Shown here piece after piece: positions 39,059 through 49,474 of a stretch of 64,000 nt of DNA. The notes beneath the pieces are model-generated. The model saw only the letters and a program-made list of their open reading frames with translations. It made no database searches and was not told the DNA's origin. Both the position numbers and the translations under genes were made by a program. Every line of letters begins with the position of its first letter. The stretch's first letter is position 1. Location of the stretch: contig NBIV01000050.1 in the NCBI GenBank assembly GCA_003194525.1, positions 1 to 64,000 of the forward strand, read 5' to 3'. The stretch is from Gracilariopsis chorda. Taxonomy: Eukaryota; Rhodophyta; Florideophyceae; Gracilariales; Gracilariaceae.

Positions 39059-41053
39059 ATGTCTCTTGCTGTGAGCAAAGGGCTTCTTCCGCTTTTTGTA
39101 TTCTCGTACGTGGTGTTAATTGGTGCTGCACAGAATACAATTCCAGGAAGTGGTGCCACGTCTCGTCGAGTGACGAGGAGAGCAGAACTCGACAGCACCA
39201 TACCCGTTCCAGACCCCGAAGATGAACCTCTAACCAGAGATAAGTATAGGAATTCTGGATACCATGGTCAAAGAAAGAGTTCTGCTAGAACCGTGAAGTT
39301 GCTTTTTGGACCTGCGTCGAAGAAGACACCTCGCCTTCAACAGAAGGTGAACGAGGTAGACTCACTTCCTAATCTTTTCACCGAAAAAGGAAAGGATGGC
39401 AATTCCGAGCACAGTTTGGTTACGTCTCATGGGTCCGATATTTCGCGGGATCTAAGTTCTTCTACTACGGCATTTGAGGTTCCGTCTTCCGCAAAAACTC
39501 CTCTCACGGAAGGAGTGGATTCGAAAACTCACGTTGCGGAGAGTCGTCATGTGGAAGGAACCGCAACGCAAGAAAGAGAGCTTGACGCTGAGGAACAGAA
39601 GCTCAAACTGGCGACAAACAAACTTGTCAAGTGGTTACGAAATCGGCTTAGGAAGCGCCTGGAAGACGTTGCAAACTTAGAACATGAGATGACGACGGAG
39701 AACGTGTTGCTTGAGAACTTGGAATCTGAAATCAAGGACACATCGGAGGAGCGAAAAAGTGAGATTCGAGAGAAGATAGCGACTCAAAAGGAGCTGTCTG
39801 AGTTTCGACGCCATTCTACTTCACCGGATGCTACCATGGAGAGAGTAAAGAGTCAGACCACGGCACTATCGGAACAATTGGAGAAGGTAAAGGATGCATA
39901 TGAGTCCATGGCTGCTAGGCACAAAGATCTGAAGGACAAACTCAGGTCAGCTGGGCTAACGCATTGGCTCGAGGCTCGTGGAAAAGAATACTTCCCAGAA
40001 ACGGCGGTTGGAGTTTTGTCAAAGTCCGCTCAAATCTTAGGACCAGTTACGCACGGCTTCCAAAAAGTGGTTAGTCTTGATGACATGCTCTCACGCAAAG
40101 TGGAACGCGTAATGCATGGTTCAGATGAAGGCATGTATGGAAGCATTGTCTGGGATCTTACAATGCTGATTCCATTCGTACCGTTTCTGTGTCTGCTGAG
40201 GGTTGCGGATCATGCTTTCCATCATGTTTCGATGTTTCATATTGTGCTTTGTGGATCAGCACTCTTTGCAGCCGAGAGTTTCATCAGCTTTATTCTGTCC
40301 GTATTTCTAGGAAAAGAAGTACTGTCTGTCACTCAGAAAGTCAATGAAACCATTCTTGTGGCATTGGTATTGTTGAATGCTGTTCTCTACACCTTGGTAC
40401 TCTTTTCACAGGTATTGATATCTTGTCTTCACTCCTCCCGCAATGAAGGAATTCAAGTGATTCTTATGTTTACAATCGGGTATCGATACTATTATCACGT
40501 CTTTCAACCGGCAATGCTCGGTAGACCCATCATGATCACTCTGATGAGTCACATTGTACACATTCTAACATTCTCCTTGGTCTTTATCGAAAAGAAACGA
40601 CTCTTGGACTACAAGACGCCGTACGACTTGTATTTCAACAAATTGATACTTGGCACAAAAGACTGGGTAATGGACACTTTTCAGGCGATGCTTAATGTCT
40701 TCTCTGATATTGTTCCACATGGATCACGCGCTCGAACGAGTGAGTACGGAAGCCAAACGTCATACGCATCCACATTTGATGGAGACCACAGTTTTCAAAC
40801 CATCAAACCAGTATCCGAAGAGGATGAGCAGAGAACTGTTTCTCTACTACAAGAGAATTCCAGATATCTTGGGCACAATAGATGGTATGAAGTGAATCGG
40901 TCTGCGAGTTTAATCAGAAAGACATTCACAGCGAGTCAGCTATACGGGGATCACATGCACTCGACGGTGAAGTCAACGGGCAAAGGAACAGCGCAAGAAA
41001 CTTGCCGTTCATCCTCGAATAATTCCGCAGCTTATCAATCTTGCAGGGAGTAG
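39059..41053 (+). CDS. Secretory-pathway coiled-coil membrane protein, paralogue 2
   Basis: 664 residues from ATG at 39059. A signal peptide (GLLPLFVFSYVVLIGAAQ) leads into a polar, Ser/Thr-rich region of about 150 residues absent from paralogue 1. A coiled coil at about 170-300 follows. The shared block is AGLTHWLEARGKEYFPETAV then VLSKSAQILGPVTHGFQKV, aligning with HGMHTWLEQNVKRFPP in the neighbour. Hydrophobic segments such as LTMLIPFVPFLCLLRV and ILVALVLLNAVLYTLVLFS come next, and a long hydrophilic tail of about 120 residues ends the protein. The tandem arrangement and shared order indicate local duplication. Divergence is strong, so the duplication is old. Function unknown. Confidence 0.75.
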   Translation: MSLAVSKGLLPLFVFSYVVLIGAAQNTIPGSGATSRRVTRRAELDSTIPVPDPEDEPLTRDKYRNSGYHGQRKSSARTVKLLFGPASKKTPRLQQKVNEVDSLPNLFTEKGKDGNSEHSLVTSHGSDISRDLSSSTTAFEVPSSAKTPLTEGVDSKTHVAESRHVEGTATQERELDAEEQKLKLATNKLVKWLRNRLRKRLEDVANLEHEMTTENVLLENLESEIKDTSEERKSEIREKIATQKELSEFRRHSTSPDATMERVKSQTTALSEQLEKVKDAYESMAARHKDLKDKLRSAGLTHWLEARGKEYFPETAVGVLSKSAQILGPVTHGFQKVVSLDDMLSRKVERVMHGSDEGMYGSIVWDLTMLIPFVPFLCLLRVADHAFHHVSMFHIVLCGSALFAAESFISFILSVFLGKEVLSVTQKVNETILVALVLLNAVLYTLVLFSQVLISCLHSSRNEGIQVILMFTIGYRYYYHVFQPAMLGRPIMITLMSHIVHILTFSLVFIEKKRLLDYKTPYDLYFNKLILGTKDWVMDTFQAMLNVFSDIVPHGSRARTSEYGSQTSYASTFDGDHSFQTIKPVSEEDEQRTVSLLQENSRYLGHNRWYEVNRSASLIRKTFTASQLYGDHMHSTVKSTGKGTAQETCRSSSNNSAAYQSCRE

Positions 41054-42071
41054 AAACGGACTCATAGATACGAAAAACCCAGCACTCGGTAAACGAGAAG
41101 AAGAGTGACCTTGCTGTGTATTCGCGTTGTTATATGGCACAATAAAACTTTGCGCATTTCGATATCAACAGCGTTTCAACCAACATATGTTGTTGTTGTT
41201 CTTTATGGGCGCACATCACATTGTCTAATTGCGACGCCGTGGTAGAACTTATCATAATTCCTTCTCAATCTCTCAACTAAGGTTAACCGCTAGCTACTCC
41301 TCGTGAATGACAAGTTCTCTCTACCCCGTTACACCATTCTTAACTTCCGACTCAAAATATTACTGATAGCTGTTGCGTGCTCCCACCCTGCAGCAGCCGT
41401 GTTACGCTCACCAACTGGTATTCCAAGACGTAGAAGAATGGTGCAAAACTTCTACGGGGAGACCTGAATGTATAATCCATTTCGTTCTGGCGCGTTTCGC
41501 CTCTTCCAGACTTTGCTCTGCTTATCCTTCCTCAACTCTAGAGAACGCCAGGTAAGGGGTACACCAGGACAAGGCGGATTCCATGTACCACGTTCGCGTC
41601 ACCCAGAAGATCTGGTGACATGTTACCCTCCCTTTTCTCTTTATCCTTGGCGATAAAGGCGGTAAGATCGGGTTGGGGCCCGTGTGTGCTGTAGATCTCA
41701 GCGTAAGTCCAGAAAAACCCTGTAAAACCATTCAGATCCTTGTACAGGCAGTGTTGCCGCTTCCTAAAATCCCTGGTCTCCGTTGGAGACCCACTGCGGT
41801 CCCGCCAGAGTTTCCGTGGGAACCTCCATGATCCTTCTGGGAAAAGTTAGGGAAAGGTTGGTAAGATCCGCAGGGTTGCACGTGCCTGTTCCCTTCTGTT
41901 TCGCACATATAAGCGGGGGTCTTTTTCCGACGCTACCGCCCAGGTCTTCAGGCTGTCGGTGCGCCGACTGCCTGGGCGATTTCACGGACATCCCAGGTCC
42001 GTTGAGGCGATCAGTCCGCCGATCGCCTGGACGAGTTTAACGACCTCCCGGGTCACCCACATATGCAACAT
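41054..42071. other. Intergenic, twin hairpin repeat near its right end
   Basis: No gene recognised in about 1 kb. 41949-42028 holds two diverged copies of a unit of about 55 bp, each with its own hairpin, listed separately. Confidence 0.4.
41949..42028. repeat. Diverged tandem repeat with a hairpin in each unit
   Basis: Unit 1 has CAGGCTGTCGG-tgcg-CCGACTGCCTG (one mismatch in an 11-bp stem, 41949-41974). Unit 2 has AGGCGATC-agtccgcc-GATCGCCT (perfect 8-bp stem, 42005-42028). The sequences after each stem are similar (CGGACATCCCAGGTC and CGACCTCCCGGGTC). The stems are kept while the bases differ, which suggests selection on structure or a remnant of a mobile-element end. Confidence 0.5.
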
Positions 42072-42076
42072 CTGTT

Positions 42077-42244
42077 TGTGATGCTAGTCGCATAACCCGT
42101 CTCCCGGGTTCCTTTACGAGTTCGGGTGTGTCGTATATCTACCTACGGTCGGCCGCCGGTGGCCAGCATGGTGGACAACTGTCAGAGTTGTCGCATCTAC
42201 CCTGTGCGCGCCCCGTCTCTTCTAAAATTGTCAGAGTTGTCACA
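42077..42244 (-). repeat. Copia LTR, left copy
   Basis: 168 bp, TGTGATGCTAG at the plus-strand left end and GTTGTCACA at the right. It matches the right copy almost perfectly over about 119 bp but has about 49 bp extra between two GTCAGAGTTGTC repeats. A purine-rich tract (minus strand CGGGAGGAGTG) adjoins it, as expected next to a 3' LTR. Confidence 0.8.
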
Positions 42245-43170
42245 CTCCTCCCGAGACGGGGTGGGCGTGAAAGGGTATGATGTTAAGGGAACGGCGGAGG
42301 AGGTTAAACGCTTGCCATTTAAGCGGTTTCGTCATAAGGTCTGCGAGTTGGTGCTTGGTAGGAATGTAGCGCAGTTTGATGTGGCCTTGACGGATGTGGT
42401 CATGAATATAGTGCTTGCGGAGATCAATATACTTTCGTCTTTTCGTAGGAGCTTGGTTGTTTGCGATACTAATCGCGGATGTGTTGTCGACGTGCAAGAC
42501 AATGTCAGGTGGGCTGTAACCAGTGATATCATGCAAAAGACGCCTGATCCACTGTACTTGTTGTGTTGTGTCAGTGGCTGCCACATACTCTGCTTCGCAG
42601 GTTGACAACGCCGTTATGCGTTGTTTGCGAGATTGCCAGAGAAAAGGTATCTTGTTATAGCAATGGATGGATCCAGACGTGGATTTGCAGTCAGTGGGGT
42701 CGCCAGCGTGGTCGGAGTCTGAAAATGCGTTGTAGAGATGGGCTAGGGCTGTCGTACAGAGTCGTTGGTTGCTGGAGGCCATGTTTATACCAAAATCGAT
42801 AGTCTGCTTAAGATATCGGAGCAGGCTTTTAAGTATGTGCCAGTGACGTTGTGAAGGGTTCGAAAGGGCCATGGCGAGTTTGTTGACGATAAAGAAAATG
42901 TCGGGTCGTGTGCAGTCTGCAATGTATCGTAGCTCGCCCACAATTGATTGATAGAGAAGTTGTGGTTTTGTGGCGGGTTGGTCGCGGGCAGTAGGTTTAT
43001 GCAGCTGGATCCCATCAGGGTATGGGCTTCTTTTGCCATTGCACGTGTCCAGACGGAGTCGTTTCAGTACATTCAGTATGGCGTGGGGCTGTGATAGATG
43101 GATGTCCCCGTTCTTATTCCGTGTGATTTTCCAGCCCAAGTAATTAGATGGGAAGCCTAGGCGTTTCACC
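42240..43170 (-). pseudogene. Copia reverse transcriptase C-terminal end and RNase H
   Basis: Copia-type motifs: LGWKITRNKNGDIHLSQ, YIADCTRPDIFF, ALSTCEAEYVAATDT, VLHVDNTSAISIANN, RKYIDLRKHYIHDHI, LADLMTKPL. These give the connection region and RNase H found at the end of Copia pol. Part of the rearranged element; its start lies at the inversion junction. Confidence 0.85.
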
Positions 43171-43179
43171 ACTTCAACC

Positions 43180-44190
43180 AAGACGCAACCCACCAAGAAC
43201 ATCAAGAAACCGACTACCGCAGCGGTATAGAAACAACGACACACATTCTACACCAGCACGACAAACAAAAGCGCGAAACACACCACACAATACGCAGCTC
43301 CATCGAAATATGTCCCAAGTACCCACAAACAACCCACAAGCAATCCAATCGTTAACTACTCCCAACACACCTGAATTCTTGTCACCACAGCAAACAATAC
43401 CCCTCCAAGAGCCTGTATTGCCTTCTGCTATTCCCAACATGCAAATAGAGGACCAAACTCACTCCAAACATTCCACTCAATATCTACCAAGACTTACGGA
43501 TGACGGCAGCAATGTCCACAAATGGAAAATTGCCATTGAAGATTTCGCCATCATGCACGACATGGAATATTTACTGGCCCCGGAACACAACATACCGTCC
43601 TCATCTGATCAATCTTATCCCAAATATCGGAAACACAGAGCCACATTACGCAATGCGCTCATGAACAGTCTTCCAGATGACTTCGATTTCCCAATGGATA
43701 TAGATTCTTCCACCGAACCCCATCAAATCATCACTGTCGTGCGCTCCCGATTTGAATGTACTACAACTGCAGACCACCAGCTTCTACGACAAGAAGCTGA
43801 AGCAACTACTTTGGACCCCAACACTACAATACAGGATTACGTCCGCAAGCACAGAACCATTAGAACGAAAATGATCTCTGCAAAATTCCCGAACGCCAGT
43901 CTCGAAGCCACTACACTTGATTACATGATCCGAGGCATTAGCGCCAACCCCCATTTTTAAACAATTGTTGACACCTGGTATGACTCTAACAGCGTTCCAT
44001 CGACCATAACTGAGTTCGAAAAGCGCCTTCGCACAGCTGAAGCCCGCTTACAGACCAAGTCAACAACTGCCACGCCACAAACCTCAACAGAGCCCCGCGA
44101 AACGCGCTTCCGTTATCCGAGGGGGCGTAGAGGTGGCCGTGGCCGAGGCGGACGTGGTCGAGGCCGTTTTTACCAGCCCCCCTGGGCCCA
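43180..44190 (+). pseudogene. Copia gag part, inverted relative to pol
   Basis: Plus-strand coding stretch with the Copia gag pattern KWKIAIEDFAIMHDMEYLL, then DLDPNT-like TLDPNTTIQDYVRKHRTIR, ending in an Arg/Gly-rich tail (RYPRGRRGGRGRGG). It is broken in about one place. No CCHC knuckle is seen. It lies between the pol part and the right LTR but in the opposite direction. Confidence 0.75.
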
Positions 44191-44195
44191 TAACC

Positions 44196-44314
44196 TGTGA
44201 TGCTAGTCGCATAACCCGTCTCCCGGGTTCCTTTACGAGTTCGGGTGTGTCGTATATCTACCTACGGTCGGCCGCCGGTGGCCAGCATGGTGGACAACTG
44301 TCAGAGTTGTCACA
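44196..44314 (-). repeat. Copia LTR, right copy
   Basis: 119 bp, TGTGATGCTAG to GTTGTCACA, directly followed by the CTGTT target duplicate. Unusually short for a Copia LTR. Confidence 0.8.
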
Positions 44315-46683
44315 CTGTTCAGGAACTACTAATTCATTGTGTCTATGCTGGTCGTATTCTAGAAACAAAGCTTTGTCCCTATCTGAAGGTCTTTAGAAAG
44401 GCCCGAGATTTCCGACTAAGGCACATGGGATGTAACTCTTCCAGGCTGAGAACAATACTAGATAGCAACATAATCTACATACTGAATATTGAACCATCAC
44501 GTTGCGAAGATAGTGCTTGATAGATAGGGAGATTCACCGGCTTGTCTTTGATAATAGAAAAACCCTTTCCAAAGACTGAATGGTATTGATTCATTCACTC
44601 CAGCTTTCCTGGAGACGGTTGACGGTTGCCATGCTCTGAAGACGTCATGAAGTGCATGTGCAATTTTCTGTCATAAAGAGCGTCAGTCTTTCCGTGTCAT
44701 AAAGAGAAGCGAAATGGGTTTGTCATCAGGTCTCCTTCGAATACAAGCTACTTGGTCGTTCGGAATACTAGCCTAAAAGCCTCAGAAGCAACGTTAGTTT
44801 GATCAAGTCAAGCCCTTGGTGCCAGACTTAATATTTCTCTCTCTTGAGCCTTTCGAAACTGGGCTTGGAGAAGAAGCCTGTGACAAAGACCGGAAAGGGC
44901 CAGAGTTCCAGAGATTACTTCATACCCGATAACCGGTAGGGACTGGTTTGAAATCAGGTTGTCTTAGCTCACCCTGAGTCTCGGTACGTGTGTTTGTGCA
45001 TGTCTGCGTGTACATGCACTCCCGATTGCGAAGGTATGGAGCGGCGTTTCCTCGAGAACGCCTTCTGGAATGGCAGCACTTCATCTGCCCACTTGACCAC
45101 TGCATCTGTCACAGAAATATCGCGTCGTTCTATAGGCGGTGGTGCGAAAGGATTGCTGCGCTAAGTTAATTTGTGATGGACTAGTGCTCCCGGGAGAGGT
45201 CAAGGAAAAGCCAGTTGTCGCGTCGTCATAGATCACGCACGGAACGTCTTGCAGATGGGAATGACAAGGAAAACAAAATGGACCAGCAATTGGGGACCTA
45301 CCCGTCGATGTGGAGATTAGCTCATGGAGTCCGTTGAATTTGGATAAAGAAGTCTTCTGCCGAGTCGGTGCCGACAACAACTAGCCAGCCATTCATAGCA
45401 CGCCCTCCAATGCTGCTCGATTACTACCACGAATCTTTTTGTCGAGCTCTTCACAGCAAGCGTTATCTACAGCAGTTTTACATTTGCGCGTATAACCGTG
45501 TCGCAGGAGGATGAGGTATGGTATTTGCGCTTCATTGATACTCCGTGCTATAAAGAGCCAATCACCAGCACATGACGAGATAGAATTGCTTAAATGAAGC
45601 GATATGCGCGCCGTCCATGATGATTTGACTGTTCTTTTGTAGTTCAACATTTGGGGCGTACCGCAAGGTACAGCTCGCTTGGTACAAGAGTTCGAGCTCT
45701 CCTAACGTTCGTACCATATGGTACCTATCCTTTGATAGAATTATTCGTATATCCCACGTACGCAGTATTTCTGTGAAACATGCTGGCACGAATAACAGCA
45801 CGCACTTTCCAATCTCATGACACTATCGCGACCGAGATTGTACACCCGAGAAGGATAAATCGCATTCATTAAAGCTGTCTTGGTTTTTGACCGCGATCCT
45901 CGTTTCATATCCAAGTTTGGGACGTCATTGTTGGCGTAACATTGAAGTTGTCTTCCACGCGACACCTACGGACGGAGGGAGTCTCAGAGGTCGTGAATCA
46001 CGTAGTAGGGAATTTCATTCTCTGCTCTAGTTCACCATGAACATTACACCTTACTGTCTACGTTTGGTTTTCTTTCAGTTCAGCAGTTTCGCAAGACCTT
46101 GCTGTGTCCCTGTCTGAGGTGGATCTTGATTGAAAACAGCTACGCAAAGAGCAATGTTGATGAATGAGTTAAGGAAGCTTTAAGATTGTAGTCGAACAGT
46201 ATCCTCATTATCTTGCTACGGCCAAACAATCAAGTCTGAAGTCGCCTTTTGCTAGAGATGCAAGCGCGGCCTCTGCTGCGAGAACAAGCGCAATAATCAT
46301 CCCAGACAAAGCGTTAACAATCTCACCCTCCGTAGATTGCAGCGTAATCAGCGCCCTCTGTCCCTAGCTAGAAAGCTCATTGTAGGTTCGGTGTTGGTCA
46401 GCGGTCAAGCCTACATTACTTGTCAAAACTGGATCATTGCGGAGATCGATTGGGGGACTCAGGTGGGGCACCAAAACCCTTTTTCAACAAATACATTTTG
46501 AACAGGGATAGACTCTATCCGATAGAGCCGCTCCATTAGAGCGTGACTAATTTAGTGGTGTAGAATCGACACCAGGTACCGTTGTACCACGGTAACCAGC
46601 GACACCGCTACTCGACTAACACTGCTAACTGTTATCCCTTTAACACTTAACCCGCAAATTACCTTTCCTAGCTAGATTCGATG

Positions 46684-46741
46684 TGTGCATTGCGAAACTT
46701 TGGTAGCGATAGCCCTCAACCTCGCAACTTCGCAATGCACA
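46684..46741. repeat. 13-bp perfect inverted repeat
   Basis: TGTGCATTGCGAA (46684-46696) and TTCGCAATGCACA (46729-46741), separated by 32 bases. Possible small transposon remnant or structured RNA; isolated copy. Confidence 0.6.
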
Positions 46742-48390
46742 AACGCGTTGCTCCCATTCAGCGCATACACGGGCACAACAATTAAGCACACTCGCTATCG
46801 CAATTAGAGTAGGTCGCTCTAATTTATGTGACAGAATCCGTGCAAGAGAAACACAATAATGTGGACCGTGGTTCTTAAGTTTGCTTTCTTCAATTCACAG
46901 GCTAACGGAATATATTAAATATAGGTATGCGTGTGTGTCTGTGGTTACGGGCGCGTGCCTCTAATTCCAAGGCAACTGTATCCGCTTTCTACAAGTAGAA
47001 GGCCAATCATCTATTCGACGGCTAAATTCACCTAATAGACCCAATCGCATCTCCATTTGGCTTCCTCATCCGGCCTAACTTTGTGTTTTATAGCCTTTTC
47101 GGAAGGTCGACACACCTCGACGGGCGGAACTGCATGTGCCCTGAGCGGGACTCGCTAGTACCTTGCAGTTGTCCCTCACCACAACGGTAAATATAGGTAT
47201 ATATTGGAGCAGGTTTCAATTGCTTTGTGACCATAATCGGAAACGCTATGTCTCGAGTTCAATAGAGATTTGAAAGCAGATAATCTTGGTCGCCCATTCT
47301 GTGACCCGCCCCCGGCCAAGGCCGTTTTTAACACGCGTGATCGTTCATTGACTGAGAGAACCTATTCGGAAGACTTTCATTTGAACGTTCGAAGATGCGA
47401 CCTTTTAAGAAGTTCTATCGACAGTACTACGACGCCAAGAGCAATACGAAAGATCAAGGGTCAACGCTTACCAGGGGTAAAAGCTTAGAAGGCCAACTCT
47501 CTTATCTAGGGATATCTTCACCACAATACGGCGTGTCCCAAGGGTGTAAGGATAAACGTTATATACAAGTCCGTGAGCGCGAGCGCCATAGAATGCTTTA
47601 GTCCCCATCCGTTAACGCAATCTGATTTGTAGCCTCTCGTACCATACCAGATAACTCGCCACTCCAGAAATACCGATTGGTAGGTAGAGTTCATTACATT
47701 CCTCTTGTCACATGAAAGAAAGAACACGACGACGACTAGCGTTTTAGGTCAGTAGGAAGAACGCTGGGCGCTAACTCTAGATAATCGAATATCCTACTCT
47801 TGAAATCTCGGACCAATCTGCGAGAAGTCAGTGCGTGCGTGTCCAGTTTGAGAGGAACATAAGTCTTGAGCCTGTGGTGCTCAAGAGACTGACACTTTTC
47901 ATCTTCCAGTTCCACGTAAGCTCAAGAACCGTGTCTCGAGTCCAGCCCAGTGCTGCGTTGTTTTTCTCCGGCTGTTTGGAAAAGTCCAAATTTGCTAGCA
48001 GTTCCACGGGTCTATTTTTGAGTTTTCCTGGGTTATACATTTGTGATTTCTTTGGATAACGTGCATGACAACATAGGACTCAAAAAGAACTGGAAACTGT
48101 ATGTCAACGTCCTCTTGGATCAGAGAACCTGTCTTCCGTACCTTAAGCTCTGCGCAAGTGCTAAGTATTTGCTTGCTGTAGCCCTATACTTGCTAAGTGA
48201 GATACGCCCAGTAATATAACCTCATTAGGTTTGCTACTTTCCATGCATCAAAGAGTGGTGGAACATGCGGAAAAGCCCTCAGAACCACGAAAAAAAGTTT
48301 AGGTTGCGATATGATATCGTCAGCCGTTTCGAAAGTCGAAAATGATGGCCTTTGGTAATGGCTAAATAATACGGGTTAGGCACTGTACGC

Positions 48391-48411
48391 GGGGGGGGGG
48401 GGGGGGGGGGG
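48391..48411 (+). repeat. Run of 21 G
   Basis: An uninterrupted G homopolymer in the gene-poor region. It could form a G-quadruplex and is prone to slippage, so its length here may be imprecise. Confidence 0.9.
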
Positions 48412-49474
48412 AGAGGGAAGCCTTCCTCAGAACTGTCGTTGTCCGACTTTCGGTTCCCAGCTCTCTTTTCATACCTCGTATCGATATAAATATGCGCGAG
48501 ACGACTCCCACTAAACGCGTAAGACGTGAGAACAATATGTACTCTTGGTAGCGACTGGTGGTCGAGTATTTCGATCGAGAAACGGCACTTCTTCGGTACA
48601 GTTCCAAACCCTGTCACAGTGACAAGTGCATGTCGGCAAGCCCACAACCGACAGTTTTATTTAGAGGGTTACTCGCCACAAAAGATAACTCTTGTAACAC
48701 GGTTAGGTCTTCGCGAATACAGTTGCATTGGTAGTCAACATTCGGCGGAGGACAACTTGTGGATGTAATCAACGCATTGTCTATTCAGAGTCATTTGTCT
48801 CATCTAGGATGGCGGGGTACACGGGAAAACGAATGTAACGAATATCATGCGCAGGCTTGTATATACGACATAGTACTCCACGATGTCCACACGTATCGAG
48901 CGAGAACAGAAAAACTGAGATGAGTTCAGAGTGTGTAGGCCTGCACACTATTGATTAAGCATACATTGCGTTATGGACCACCAAACAGTTCTTGCTCAGA
49001 AAAACCCATAGGCACACACAGAACCTCTCATCGCCCTTCGCAAGTGCCATCAATTCGTTCAAAACGCTGCAGCGCGCGTACAAACATACTGCGCGGACAT
49101 GGACACAGAGGTGCTGCTCACAGAAATGATAAACTTGGAAAACTAGACCAGTTGTGTTGGTTGCATTGCATTCCATTGCCTTCCCCCTCAAAAAGAAAAA
49201 CCCCTGTTGACGGGTCCGCATCAGTGCGCTATGTCATCTACACGGGCAAAGCAGGACGCTTCGTTTCATCAAGACAACACATCCTTTCATTCAAAGCCTA
49301 TGTGTAGCCCACACACTATTCCTTGAGTGAAGCCGATCCCCCCATGTTCAACTAAGCTGCTGATATGACACTGTTTGATAGTATTTCATCAACCTATATA
49401 CATTTCATCCACCTGGGAATTTGTTTGGGCGGAACGTGATCGCATCCACTCCTTGCTTTCGATTCTCCTAGATT

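Larger units (their letters stand above)
42077..44314 (-). mobile_element. Copia-like LTR retrotransposon, rearranged (fossil)
   Basis: A 2.2-kb element with short direct LTRs (42077-42244 and 44196-44314) and a perfect 5-bp target duplication CTGTT at 42072-42076 and 44315-44319. The inside holds the end of reverse transcriptase plus RNase H on the minus strand (42240 to about 43170) and a gag part on the plus strand (about 43180-44190). The two are therefore inverted relative to each other, and protease, integrase and most of RT are absent. The LTR copies are almost identical where they align, so the insertion is young. The element is not whole. Confidence 0.85.
44320..49474. other. 5-kb gene-poor stretch
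   Basis: No gene recognised. Overlapping short minus-strand frames at about 45081-45965 look slightly protein-like but show stops and no known motif. The stretch holds a 13-bp inverted repeat (46684-46741) and a run of 21 G (48391-48411). No tRNA or rRNA gene was found by eye. Confidence 0.45.

Noticed and set aside
45081-45965. Series of minus-strand open frames, two of them in the same frame, suggesting a decayed gene
   Set aside because: Stops between them, no recognisable motif and no splice pattern that joins them well.
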